DNA from: Tillus elongatus
Taxonomy: Eukaryota > Arthropoda > Insecta > Coleoptera > Cleridae
Assembly: GCA_964006375.1 (NCBI GenBank)
Contig: OZ023267.1
Span: 79,803,682 to 79,867,681 of the forward strand
Length of the DNA: 64,000 bases
Reading direction: 5' to 3'
Shown here one piece after another: positions 38,285 through 54,479 of this stretch. Positions within the stretch are counted from its first letter, which is position 1, and every line of letters starts with the position of its first letter. Under the pieces are notes generated by a model. The model saw nothing but the letters and a program-made list of their open reading frames with translations, had not been told where the DNA came from and ran no database searches. A program made the translations under genes and the position numbers.

Positions 38285-41200
38285 TTAAGGGGCAAGTTGC
38301 AACTTGTTAATCATCCACACGTTTATTCTTTCCAGCGACTCATTTACCTTGTACTGAAGCTCTCGGTCGTCTGCTGTCTCAACCATGAGTACGATATCAT
38401 CTGCATACGCTACTGTGGCTGCTCCATCTGTGAGGAGCACTGCCAGGACTAAGTCGTACAGCACATTCCAGAGAAGAGGGCACAACACTGATCCCTGTGG
38501 AACTCCCGCGGTCGTTTCTATTATCGTTGTGTTGGATATTTTCATCTTCCTGTCAGTGAAGTAACTCTCAACTAGATTTATCAAGTATTGTGAAACCCCC
38601 CTCTTATGGAGTTCGTTTATTATCTTGCTCCACGTAGCCGAGTTGAAAGCATTTTTGACGTCTAGTGTGATGACCACAAACCATCTACCGTGAGTGTTTT
38701 TTGCAGATTCCACCACCTTCTCTATTGCTTGCCCCAAGGTACGACCCTTCCTAAACCCGTACTGTCTGTGTGAAAATCCGCCCTTTTCTTGTATCTCGGC
38801 CTCTATTCTTTGCTTGATTAGTCTTTTGTAAAGCTTTGCTGGCACGCTAAGCATACAAAAAGGCCTGAAAGCTGTAAGAAGTTCTGTGATTTGCCCCTTT
38901 CATAACAAGATCACTGTAGCCACCTTCCAGACTCTAGGAAACTCCTGTCTTTACAGTAGTTGATTTTGTATTTTTTTGGAATACTCCTGGAATATTTTTA
39001 ACTGCCAATTTCACTGCTGCGGGAGGGATACGATCTGGTCCCGGTGCTTTATTTATTTTTATCTCTTCCGCCGCTCTCACTATTTCGTCTACCGTAAACG
39101 GTAGAACTCCTTGTCTGACGGTTTTTTCCTCTCGTCCATTGATTACATCTCTGCGGGAAAAGCTCTTTTATTACCTCGATTTTTTGCTCGTGGTGGGGTT
39201 GAAAGGTTGATTTTGGCAGCCTAGAGACCTCACAGCTATCCTGTACCCCTCTCCCCATACGTCGTTTTCCAGATCACTACAAAGCTTTTTCCAATGTGTC
39301 CCTTTGAAGTGTGCGATGAGTCTCTTGAGATGCTTACAAGCCACTCTGTACTGGTCTTGTAAGTTTTCGATTTCACTTGAATTTCTCGCGTTTGCTCTAC
39401 TAATTTTCCTTCTAAGTTGCTACAATGCTCTGCGCTGATTTTCGATGTCCGCATTCCACCAGTATGGGGTCTCCTTTTTTTTATAATCGAAGTTGATGAT
39501 GCTTTCTTGAACTGCTTCCGTCAGGTTCGTTGTCAGCTCCTGTACGCTGATTACTTCTTTCTCTCCGGTTTTAATGATAATTATATCTATAAACTTGGCA
39601 CCTTCGAAGAGAGATCAAGTGTTCCTGTATCTCCTTTCTGATGTCCTGTGCTTGGTGACTTAAAAATATATATGATGATGGTATGTCAGCGCCTCATCTG
39701 GGAGTACCTCCAAATTCCTGTAGTTCTTCGCAATGTTCGTAGTAGCTCCTGTAACGTCTTACTGTTTTCTCTCTCAAACGTTGGTACTGTCCCAGTGTTG
39801 ATCATTACCATGTTGAGCTCTGCTGTCCATTCAGCCACATAGTCGCCTTTATTGTCCATGTAGGGTGAACCCCGGAGGGTAGACCTGGCAATTAAATCCC
39901 CCACCAGAATAGATTATTTCTTGCTTTCCCTCACCTGTCCATATGATCCTTGAAGTCACAAAACGGGATGTTAGGTGATACGTAGCAACAATAAAGCTGG
40001 AATCTGTCGAGTGATAGCGTTACAAATCTTTGTTCTTTTCTTATACTTGTAATCCCTATATCTTTATTAAGTAGATGTATTGCAACATCATTTCTTTGGT
40101 CTGTTATATATCCTTTACTTTTGGTCAAGTTAAAATTCGCTTATAACTATTAGATCAATTCCTCTTTCACAGGCCGTCGCATAAGCTAAGTCATGCGCGG
40201 CTCGTGATCCTCCGAGATTTGTTTGGAGTATGGTGGTTCGTTTTCAATTTTCCTTTCTTTATTTATTGCCCCTCTTCTTTTATCATTTTCTGCTCCTTCT
40301 TTTAGAAGTTTTCTAAAGAGAGGACACCTTGAGGAATCTGCTCGGTGTCCCGCTTCATTGCACATAGTACAAAATAACACCTTTTCTTCGTAATCTTTTG
40401 CCTTATGTTCTCTGGATCCACGTTTTATACATACATCACTTCAACTTGGACCTTTGCACTCCGTTGTATGGTGGCCAAATTCTAAGCATTTAAAACATCT
40501 CAAGATGGTAACTCTGTAACGTAGCTTGCAAAAGACCCATCGTGTCTCTATTTTTTCTTTCTTCACTAATGTGACTGCTACGTCTTTTCTCAGCTTAACC
40601 GTAGCTGTTTGGTTTCCGCTTCGGTTTGGTCTTAGTGGCAAAAAGTTCACTTCCTCTTCTGTGATGTTTACATTGTTTTTTGCAATCTCCTTTTTTTAAT
40701 TCTGCTTCGTCAATATCTGCGTCTATATCTGTAATCTGGACAATTGATTTGTTTGACTTTGTGTTTACCTCAGTGGCTTTTGTTTTATTTATAATCATAT
40801 TTTTTAGGGTAGTGACTTTGTCTTTTCCTAATTTCACTTCCAGGATGGTCTCCCTCACTGTTTTTTAAGGGACTTAATGGTTACACCTGCTTCGATGATA
40901 TTGACATTCTCTTTGACTGTTCTGTGTAAGTCTGCGTACGTCTGGCCTCCCGACTTGACAATGATTTTATCATACTGGGCAGACTGGGTTCTTATTTTTC
41001 CCTTGTGTCTGATCTGTTTGAGTTTTTCCCTCTTGTTGACTACAATCGTAATTTGGAAGTCTGACTTGCGGAAGATTGCCTCAGCGCATTTTCTGACGTA
41101 ACCCTGGTTGTGATTCCCTATAGCTACTAGGTTTATTTGTCTCGAACTACCCCACTGATCTGCGTTGTCCCTGAATTTTGTTAGAAATTCGAAGAGCGTA

Positions 41201-42330
41201 GCGGTATCATTTATGCCGTCTGAATCAGTCTTGTTAGGTAGTATATAAAGAGTACTGGTTTTTATGTACTTAATTTGACCTTCGGAGATCCCATCCTGGA
41301 CTAACATATGAACCTCTGGAAACAGTATAGCCACCTCCCCCAGAAGTTTGTCCTCTGTGCTAACTAGATGATCCATAATCACTACCATGTCACCTGTTCT
41401 GCAACTCGTTATACTATCTGCCTTTTCTTTAGTTATTTTGAAACCCTCCTCCGCCCAGTTTTTGTCCAGGAGAGGCCTCAAAGCCGCTGTCTTCTTCCAA
41501 GACCGTACGTATTTCCCTAAGTTATTCGATCTATTTATATTGTTCTTCTTCCTTTATTTGTTCCATGTGAACTTGGATACCCACATTTAATGTTTCTTTT
41601 ACTATGTCTGTCTGGACTCCAGTGGTGCACATACAATTTTTGGACACTTGTCTAACCTTTGGATTTACTTGGAGGTCTGTCCATTCTAGGCTCTTTCTGT
41701 TTCTACTTGCCAGCGTACCTCTTTTATGCCCTGTTTAATACCGGCTTTGGTGTTGACGTTTGTCTTTATTAATCGCATAAGTTATTCTGTCTCCACCGTA
41801 AGCTTAGCCAAGATCTTCTTAAATTCATGTAGTTCGCTTTCCTGGAAGCATTCTTATCTTCCCCGCTTAAAGTGAGTCAGGGCTCCTGTTGAGCCAGACC
41901 TTTGCAGGCTTCTTGGTTCTTTGTCACTCACTAAGTGGCACCGTGGTCTGCAGTGGTGTTAATTTCTTACTTGTATTCCCTAACTCTTCAGTTTTTTTCC
42001 GAAGGAACTCCGATTTCCATGGGTGGAGACCTCTGAGTGCTGTCTCTTCTTTTGAAGGGGTCTATCCCATCACATTGCATTTCACCAGTATTCGAGCCAG
42101 AGAGCACGGCCCGGCGTTGTTCCACCGCAATCCCCTGGCAGTAGTTTGCTATCGGTCGGGGATGCCCTGCCCACGCAGCATCCGCAACGACTGGAACTGG
42201 GTCTCTCTCCCCTACTCCGTAATCTGTTTTTGATTGTTTTCGTCAGCCATATTTGTTCTGTGTTTAAAGCCATGTCCATAGCGGTCGTCATCAGGCATTC
42301 CATCTTTTTTTGCGGTAAGTGGAACGACAC
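38285..42330 (-). mobile_element. R1-like non-LTR retrotransposon, degenerate
   Basis: Reading leftward, an ORF1 (about 41481-40186 in several frames) comes first and ends with CCHC knuckles: CFKCLEFGHHTTEC at about 40480 and CTMCNEAGHRADSSRC at about 40360. An APE endonuclease follows (40128-39686, with YCCYVSPNIP and GDLIARSTLRGSP), then a linker, then a reverse transcriptase (38854-38285). The RT has QYGFRKGRT, LDVKNAFNSATWS, AGVPQGSVLCPLLWNVLYD and the catalytic YADD in AYADDIVLM. The RT stops shortly after YADD at a junction with another endonuclease copy, so the 3' end is missing. Many stops and frameshifts show it is dead. The clade call rests on ORF1 knuckles and RT flavour. Confidence 0.8.
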
Positions 42331-43248
42331 CTAGCCCTCCGTACCCTAAAAGCATCGGTGTCAGAAAAGAACAAGAGTCGGCCGATAGGTAGAGAAGTAG
42401 ATGTCTGGCCAAGTAGGAAAGATGAAAGAGGAGGGGCCTCACCCAAGACAAGTTGAAGAAAAGTGAGAAGCCCAGCTCAGGTCTGTATGCGTATAAGTGG
42501 TCATGTATATGTGCGCCTGTTTGTGACGTTGTGCGTGTGCGTGATGGTGTGCGTGTGCTTGATGGTGTGCGTGTGTATGATAGTGTTTGTGTCCGTATAA
42601 TAATGGGGACAAATCACATGCATGGACGTGATTTGTCGGGTCTTCCCAACTTGTCGGGCAATACACGCGTCCCGACAATTTAGAGGCGTGGTTTTTCAGA
42701 TTCTCCACCTCTTAAATAGTATGAATAACTAATTTTCTGACGATGTCCTGATATACATACTATATGCATGTGTGTATTTTTGAGTTCGTGTTACTAAAAT
42801 TGTCAGGCCCTATAAAAGTGACTGATAAAAGCGACCTCCGTGGACAGTTTTTGTAACAGATATAATTGTGTGTAAGACCCGACAACTCTTTGGTAAAATT
42901 TGTGTAAGTCCCGATAAACAAAACATTTTTTTACCTCGTACAGGTAGTAAATGACCTGTTTTCAAGTGATTTGTACCTGGTTTTATAAATAGCGTCTCTT
43001 ATGTTATTTTTTATTGCTTCGTCTGCAAGGGTTATTGACGGGGAATAACGGTAGATTATTTTTACTTGGGCACTAAAGCAGATAGCGGTGGGTTTTATGT
43101 TATATGTTATATTTCAAAGAATATAGATATTCTCAAAGTTATTTATTAGAGAAATTTTATAGAAAACATTGGCTTTTTTTTTCAAACGAAACAGAACTCT
43201 TATTTGGGATGGAAACATTAGTTTATATATTTTTTACATACATCAATT

Positions 43249-43253
<5 letters not shown>
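42331..43253. other. Gene-free stretch with a GTGTGCGTG-type microsatellite
   Basis: At about 42525-42600 GTGCGTGTGCTTGATG-like units repeat. At 42605-42670 GTGATTTGTCGGG and CTTGTCGGG blocks recur near CCCGACAA blocks, which could pair. The remainder is AT-rich with no coding signal. Confidence 0.5.

Positions 43254-43334
<81 letters not shown>
43254..43334. repeat. (TA)n microsatellite at the outer edge of the large palindrome
   Basis: About 80 bp of TA units followed by cttatagggttagcg. The same (TA)n-cttatagggttag arrangement forms the centre of the palindrome at 46441-46532. The Tyr-Ile ORF across it is a by-product. Confidence 0.9.
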
Positions 43335-43335
<1 letters not shown>

Positions 43336-43346
43336 TTATAGGGTTA

Positions 43347-44940
43347 GCGTTGTACACGAGCAGTTTTCCAGTTACTAGGGAATATGCCTCTATTGCAAGA
43401 TGTCTGAAACAGACAAGTCAGGACAGGAGCAAGTTCTGGCGTGCATTTTTTGAGAACAATTGCTGGGATCTCGTCAAGGCCATAGGCTTTCCTGGTATTA
43501 AGAGAAGAGTGCATCATTCGTACCCTTTTAGTTTAAAAAATGGTATCCGTCGTTTTATGCGTAACATTACGGACTGTTGGTGGTTGAACATTTGAAGGTG
43601 GGTTGAGAGTAGAATTGCCAGCGAACAACGAGGCAAAAAGTTCAGGCTTTTCCAGGGCGGTAGAAACAATTTCATCCTCTGAAACAAGAGGTGGGAACGT
43701 GCTCTTGCAGAAATTATTCCCAATAAATTTAGCAAGGGTCCAGAAGGGTTTGCTGCCGTTGGAGCTTGAGAGGACTTTGTTTTTGATTTGGTTATTAAAC
43801 GAGATTTTTGCCTCAGAAAGAATGCGGACATAGCGCTTTCTTGCGTTGTTAAATGCTTGATGCTTTTCTTGACTGGGATTGTGTAGAAGTGTTTTGTGAG
43901 CTATGACCTTTTTAAGTCTAGCCTTGTCACATGATTTAGAGAAACAGAGCTTTTGAGTGCCTAAAGAGATTTTCTGTGTACGTGGAATAAATAATTCCAT
44001 GCCAGCTTGGATAATTTCGGTGACATTCTGTGAGATATCAGAGGGGTCAGGATGAGAGAAGCAGACATACGCCCAGGAAATGAGGAAAAGTAATCCCGCA
44101 TTTCGTCCCAGTTCGCGGAGTTGTAGGGCCAAACAATACGTGGGTGTGATGACTGTGTGACCTCGGGTTGCATTGCGCAGGAAGCAGTGACCATGCCGTG
44201 GTCTGAACGACCAAGGGGCGCGGTGACTGATGTTTTATAGCATTCAGGTTTTGTAGTAAGAAGGAGATCCAAGGGATTTGAGCTGTGTGTTGGGATAGGA
44301 GGAAAGTAAGTAGGTTGCTGAACCATATTGGCTAGAGAATTGCGGACTGCAAAGGCCTCCGCTGCTCTCCCTTGTGGAAAGGTTTTTGACGATCCTTGCC
44401 ATTCCTTATTATGGACATTGAAGTCACCAAGAATAGTGACCTCGGAGAAAGGATGTTCAGAAATCAGATGGTCGATTTTTTCAGAAAGGTAGTCGAACAG
44501 CTGGACAAAGTTGTTGTCAGAAGGTGACCGGTAAATGCAACAGATGAATTTAGTTGCAGCCCGGAGAGAGAGTTTCATCCAAAATATTTCTTCTCTGTCT
44601 TCTCTTCCAGCTTCTAAATTGGGGAGTCTGGTGCAGGGTAGATTGCTGCGGACGTATACGCACACGCCTCCGTGCAATCCAAAGGAAGTAAGGAGCTCAG
44701 ACTCCGGGAAATTAAGGTGATTAGTGGCTGTTTTGGCACTGATTTGGGTTTCGGTGAGGAAGAGGAGTTAGGGCCTATTAGCCTGGAGGAAACGGTAGAC
44801 GGAGTTTAGGTTAGAATTTAGGCCACATATATTCGAGAAAGATATGTTAAATCTTGATGCCGGCGCCCCCTGCACACCCCTCTCTCGGAGATCCGAATGG
44901 TGGTTTATTTTATCTCCGGAATATTTTCTACAAGGAGGAG
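43347..44940 (-). pseudogene. Jockey/CR1-like LINE, 5' part, in the left arm of the palindrome
   Basis: Mirror image of the right-arm LINE. It holds the endonuclease frame (44677-43961, with GGVCVYVRSN, TILGDFNVHNKEW and LGRSDHGMV), the linker frame (44132-43533) and the very start of the reverse transcriptase up to about 43350. The rest of the RT is missing because the palindrome ends there. Confidence 0.8.
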
Positions 44941-45119
44941 CTATCATCATTTTTGCTTATAAGGGAGACCGACTCATACACCAGAACCGTAAACGTCGGT
45001 TGGGACTTCACCGGCCCCTTGATGTAAGGGGTGGTACCTCCTCGGGCGTGAAAAAATCCTTTACTATCACGTAAAGGAAAAGTCCACTACCACCGGTCAA
45101 CTACAGATATAACAAAATT

Positions 45120-46440
45120 TAGTTCTTTACCTTCATAGAAAATTGAGTTTTCGGCATTTTTCTCAAAAGGAGTTAGAACGCAAGATTTTTTTTGATAATA
45201 GAGAGATATCGATGGTAACACTTTCGAAAGAATTCTGAAAATGTGCACGTACCAGGACCTCTAAAATCGATCTTCAAGGTCTGTGTAAGTTTAAAGTTTA
45301 CTAACACGCCGTATAATAATAATGTACAATTCTTATGAAAATTCGCTACTATAACGCACTTGCTGCGTCCCGAAATTTGTTAGTTTTGTTTTGTCAGTCT
45401 TTTTTCGAATTAAAGTTAATAATTAGAACAAGTTTGCCTGTCATCTGCAGTTTCACCAACGTGATGTCGATCGCTGTTAGATAACGTTTACCACCTTATA
45501 TGCAATTTTATAACATTTTTTTATGTTGTGGAAATTCGTTTTTACGTGATGTGAATTTATTGTTGTCAACTTATTGACATTATTGGTTCAGTTATGAGAA
45601 TTTGTTGTTGTCAACTTATTGACATTATTGGTTTATCGCTAGTCACATACATATACCAAAATAACATTGCTTTTTTGTAAGATGCATGTTTTTTTGAGAT
45701 TTCTCATACGCGTTTATCAAGGTCACGTCAGGTCAGAATCACGTCAGAGTCGGGTTTGGTCAGGTCAGGTCAGGTTGGGTCAGGTCGTGCAATGTCAGGT
45801 CAGGTGAGGTGGTTCAGGCCTTCCTGTTAGAGTGTCTTGCGCACAAACGAGAACAAAACTCTTGTCCCTTCAACTTGCAAACAAGCTGTGTGACTTGGAG
45901 CAAAAATCCGTCTTGGAGGAGAGCGAATATTATTAAGAAGAAATGCTGGAGCAAAATGAAAAAAAGGTTGCTTATAGAAGTTCAACAAAGGTGTTTTTGC
46001 TGATTTGATTTCTATATTACTTTCTCCGCCCAGCACGCCCTATTCACGCCAGGTCCCGTAACTTTTGTGGGGGTTGATTTTACAGCATTTGTCTTGTTGC
46101 TTATGCGTACAGGGTTGGTTTTAAGCGTGCTTCTGTTTTGAAAAAATCACTTTTGCGATTATCTGCATAATTACATTATTTTTTTTTAATGTTTTTCTAA
46201 TTGAACCTAATTACATATTTATAGTGGCGTATCAAGAACTAGACGCTATTTTCGAAAATGCAAAAAAAATCATATCTTTCCATTTAAAAAGAAAGATTTA
46301 GTTGCCATAGCAACGAAGTTGTTTACGCTAGGATAAATTGAATGTCGCGAGTTTGTAGTAAAAAATATGTCGAAAAGCATTTGTTAATATATTTTTGAAT
46401 AAGGAATATTTCGGAAAATACAAGTCCATCCCACACTAAC
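45120..46440. other. Gene-free part of the left palindrome arm
   Basis: No protein was recognised. A direct repeat of TTGTTGTTGTCAACTTATTGAC...TGG lies at about 45560-45635, and a GGTCAG-rich array at about 45717-45812. The mirror region is 46533-47853. Confidence 0.6.
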
Positions 46441-46447
46441 CCTATAA

Positions 46448-46448
<1 letters not shown>

Positions 46449-46525
<77 letters not shown>
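46449..46525. repeat. (TA)n tract at the centre of the palindrome
   Basis: Flanked on both sides by acttatagggttagtgtg in inverted orientation. It is the symmetry centre (46486.5) of the 6.28-kb palindrome and would allow cruciform extrusion. Confidence 0.9.
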
Positions 46526-48029
46526 TTATAGGGTTAGTGTGGGATGGACTTGTATTTTCCGAAATATTCCTTATTCAAAAATATCTTAACAAAAGCTTTT
46601 CGACATATTTTTTACTACAAACTCGCGACATTCAATTTATCCTAGCGCAAACAACTTCGTTGCTATGGCAACTAAATCTTTCTTTTTAAATGGAAAGATA
46701 TGATTTTTTTTGCATTTTCGAAAATAGCGTCTAGTTCTTGATACGCCACTATAAATATGTAATTAGGTTCAATTAGAAAAACATTAAAAAAAAATAATGT
46801 AATTATGCAGATAATCGCAAAAGTGATTTTTTCAAAACAGAAGCACGCTTAAAACCAACCCTGTACGCATAAGCAACAAGACAAATGCTGTAAAATCAAC
46901 CCCCACAAAAGTTACGGGACCTGGCGTGAATAGGGCGTGCTGGGCGGAGAAGGAAATATAGAAATCAAATCAGCAAAAACACCTTTGTTGAACTTCTATA
47001 AGCAACCTTTTTTTCATTTTGCTCCAGCATTTCTTCTTAATAATATTCGCTCTCCTCCAAGACGGATTTTTGCTCCAAGTCACACAGCTTGTTTGCAAGT
47101 TGAAGGGACAAGAGTTTTGTTCTCGTTTGTGCGCAAGACACTCTAACAGGAAGGCCTGAACCACCTCACCTGACCTGACATTGCACGACCTGACCCAACC
47201 TGACCTGACCTGACCAAACCCGACTCTGACGTGATTCTGACCTGACGTGACCTTGATAAACGCGTATGAGAAATCTCAAAAAAACATGCATCTTACAAAA
47301 AAGCAATGTTATTTTGGTATATGTATGTGACTAGCGATAAACCAATAATGTCAATAAGTTGACAACAACAAATTCTCATAACTGAACCAATAATGTCAAT
47401 AAGTTGACAACAATAAATTCACATCACGTAAAAACGAATTTCCGCAACATAAAAAAATGTTATAAAATTGCATATAAGGTGGTAAACGTTATCTATCAGC
47501 GATCGACATCACGTTGGTGAAACTGCAGATGACAGGCAAACTTGTTCTAATTATTAACTTTAATTCGAAAAAAGACTGACAAAACAAAACTAACAAATTT
47601 CGGGACGCAGCAAGTGCGTTATAGTAGCGAATTTTCATAAGAATTGTACATTATTATTATACGGCGTGTTAGTAAACTTTAAACTTACACAGACCTTGAA
47701 GATCGATTTTAGAGGTCCTGGTACGTGCACATTTTCAGAATTCTTTCGAAAGTGTTACCATCGATATCTCTCTATTATCAAAAAAAATCTTGCGTTCTAA
47801 CTCCTTTTGAGAAAAATGCCGAAAACTCAATTTTCTATGAAGGTAAAGAACTAAATTTTGTTATATCTGTAGTTGACCGGTGGTAGTGGACTTTTCCTTT
47901 ACGTGATAGTAAAGGATTTTTTCACGCCCGAGGAGGTACCACCCCTTACATCAAGGGGCCGGTGAAGTCCCAACCGACGTTTACGGTTCTGGTGTATGAG
48001 TCGGTCTCCCTTATAAGCAAAAATGATGA

Positions 48030-50940
48030 TAGCTCCTTCTTGTAGAAAATATTCCGGAGATAAAATAAACCACCATTCGGATCTCCGAGAGAGGGGTGTG
48101 CAGGGGGCGCCGGCATCAAGATTTAACATATCTTTCTCGAATATATGTGGCCTAAATTCTAACCTAAACTCCGTCCACCGTTTCCTCCAGGCTAATAGGC
48201 CCTAACTCCTCTTCCTCACCGAAACCCAAATCAGTGCCAAAACAGCCACTAATCACCTTAATTTCCCGGAGTCTGAGCTCCTTACTTCCTTTGGATTGCA
48301 CGGAGGCGTGTGCGTATACGTCCGCAGCAATCTACCCTGCACCAGACTCCCCAATTTAGAAGCTGGAAGAGAAGACAGAGAAGACATATTTTGGATGAAA
48401 CTCTCTCTCCGGGCTGCAACTAAATTCATCTGTTGCATTTACCGGTCACCTTCTGACAACAACTTTGTCCAGCTGTTCGACTACCTTTCTGAAAAAATCG
48501 ACCATCTGATTTCTGAACATCCTTTCTCCGAGGTCACTATTCTTGGTGACTTCAATGTCCATAATAAGGAATGGCAAGGATCGTCAAAAACCTTTCCACA
48601 AGGGAGAGCAGCGGAGGCCTTTGCAGTCCGCAATTCTCTAGCCAATATGGTTCAGCAACCTACTTACTTTCCTCCTATCCCAACACACAGCTCAAATCCC
48701 TTGGATCTCCTTCTTACTACAAAACCTGAATGCTATAAAACATCAGTCACCGCGCCCCTTGGTCGTTCAGACCACGGCATGGTCACTGCTTCCTGCGCAA
48801 TGCAACCCGAGGTCACACAGTCATCACACCCACGTATTGTTTGGCCCTACAACTCCGCGAACTGGGACGAAATGCGGGATTACTTTTCCTCATTTCCTGG
48901 GCGTATGTCTGCTTCTCTCATCCTGACCCCTCTGATATCTCACAGAATGTCACCGAAATTATCCAAGCTGGCATGGAATTATTTATTCCACGTACACAGA
49001 AAATCTCTTTAGGCACTCAAAAGCTCTGTTTCTCTAAATCATGTGACAAGGCTAGACTTAAAAAGGTCATAGCTCACAAAACACTTCTACACAATCCCAG
49101 TCAAGAAAAGCATCAAGCATTTAACAACGCAAGAAAGCGCTATGTCCGCATTCTTTCTGAGGCAAAAATCTCGTTTAATAACCAAATCAAAAACAAAGTC
49201 CTCTCAAGCTCCAACGGCAGCAAACCCTTCTGGACCCTTGCTAAATTTATTGGGAATAATTTCTGCAAGAGCACGTTCCCACCTCTTGTTTCAGAGGATG
49301 AAATTGTTTCTACCGCCCTGGAAAAGCCTGAACTTTTTGCCTCGTTGTTCGCTGGCAATTCTACTCTCAACCCACCTTCAAATGTTCAACCACCAACAGT
49401 CCGTAATGTTACGCATAAAACGACGGATACCATTTTTTAAACTAAAAGGGTACGAATGATGCACTCTTCTCTTAATACCAGGAAAGCCTATGGCCTTGAC
49501 GAGATCCCAGCAATTGTTCTCAAAAAATGCACGCCAGAACTTGCTCCTGTCCTGACTTGTCTGTTTCAGACATCTTGCAATAGAGGCATATTCCCTAGTA
49601 ACTGGAAAACTGCTCGTGTACAACGCGTTCACAAGAAAGGATGCAAAGCGCTCCCTAGCAACTACAGGCCTATTTCTCTCCTTTCAGTTGTCTCTAAAGT
49701 GATGGAAAAGTATATAAACACCGAATTACTAAAATTTCTTGAAAACCACAGTCTAATGACAGGCAGTATGGATTCCGTCAACGCAGATCAACTGCCGACC
49801 TCCTTTCCTTTGTCACCCATTCTTGGTGCAAGTCTATGGAACTAAACGGTGAATACCAGATTGTCGCTCTAGACATATCCAAAGCATTCGACTAGGTCTG
49901 GCACGCAGCGCTGCCTAATAAACTTGCGGCCTATGGCCTACCACCAAAACTATGTACCTTGACAGCAAACTTCCTCTCCAACCGGAGCATTTGTGTTGTC
50001 GTGGATGCCCATTCCTCTAAACTGTATCCAATTAGTGCAGGAGTCCCTAAAGGTTCAGCTTTAGCCCCTACTTTGTTTCTTCTCCACATAAATGGCCTCC
50101 TCTCTAGCACATCCAGCCCAGTTCACAGTTACGCGGACGACAGCACCCTTCATTCAAATATACAATATTCTAAGTCTGTCTATTTAGCCCAATTAGATGA
50201 GGATCGCAGACTCATGGAGGGTTCTGTCTCTGTGAATCTCCAAAAAATATTAGACTGGGGATGTAGAAATCTTGTAGAATTCAACTCCACCAAATCCCAG
50301 TCGTTCTTTCTATCTCATAAGAGATACACCAGCCCTAGACCCATCACAATGAACAACCAAGTTATTCAAAGTAATGAGTCCTTTTCACTTGTTGGCACTT
50401 CTGTGGATCGAAATCTCAATTGGCACCAACATGTCACATCAATTGCAGAAGCGGCTGCTAAGAAATTAGGTTTCCTCTTCCGGGCTCGCAAATACTTTTC
50501 ACCACCTAATCTCTATACCTTATCTACTTCACAAATAAGGCCAAACCTCGAATACTGCTCCTACATCTGCGGTGCCGCTGCCGCTTCTACACTTCCTATC
50601 CTGGACTTCATTCTGAAGAGAGCTATACGTCTCATCGGTTACCCTACCCTCGCCCAAAGGTAGCCATCGCTTGACCACTCTTTTATAGATTTTTGCACGG
50701 GCACTGCTCAGACGAGGGTTCTTCCAACATACCTACCAGGGGAACAGAGCGAATGTACCATTTTACTGTCCAGGTCACCAGACATAGAACCTTTTGATAT
50801 GCCCGCTCTTTTGCCCCGAGGACTTCTAAGTTGTGGAATTCCTTGCCGGCACATGTTTTTCGTTCTCTGAACCTCCAAACCTTCAAGTCCAGAATTAACA
50901 AGTTACCTATTTCCTCCTTGTCGACACCCACGGTACGATA
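48030..50940 (+). mobile_element. Jockey/CR1-like non-LTR retrotransposon, right arm and beyond
   Basis: ORF2 begins near 48107 with FSNICGLNSNLNSV. A TAA interrupts it at 48203-48205. The APE endonuclease continues at 48296-48840 with GDFNVHNKEW and SDHGMV. A frame change near 48880 leads to a linker (to 49438). The reverse transcriptase follows from 49456: TRKAYGLDEIPAIVLKK, RPISLLSVVSKVMEK, ALDISKAFD and then a stop, AGVPKGSALAPTLFLLHING and the catalytic HSYADDSTLH. The C-terminal part runs to a stop near 50940. The structure fits Jockey/CR1-group elements. Only the part up to 49626 is shared with the left palindrome arm. Confidence 0.8.
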
Positions 50941-50944
50941 GTAT

Positions 50945-54430
<3,486 letters not shown>

Positions 54431-54479
54431 GGCCCTTTGCCAGGTAGTGCCGGATTCCTACCGGCTAAAACCCCCCTTC

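Larger units (their letters stand above)
43347..49626. repeat. Nearly perfect 6,280-bp palindrome
   Basis: Positions in the left arm and the right arm add up to 92973 at every landmark tested: the outer edge (43347/49626), LINE frames (43961-44677 against 48296-49012), the small frames (45827-46036 against 46937-47146) and the inner cctata/tatagg pair (46441/46532). There is thus no net indel between the arms, only rare substitutions. The centre is a (TA)n tract of about 77 bp. The right arm continues into the rest of a LINE; the left arm stops abruptly at a (TA)n-cttataggg junction. This is either a very recent inverted duplication or a fold-back assembly or sequencing artefact. Confidence 0.92.

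Noticed and set aside
43347..49626. Palindrome arms as terminal repeats of a Polinton
   Set aside because: There is no unique interior, no Polinton gene and no AGT...ACT ends; the arms contain LINE sequence and meet at a (TA)n tract.
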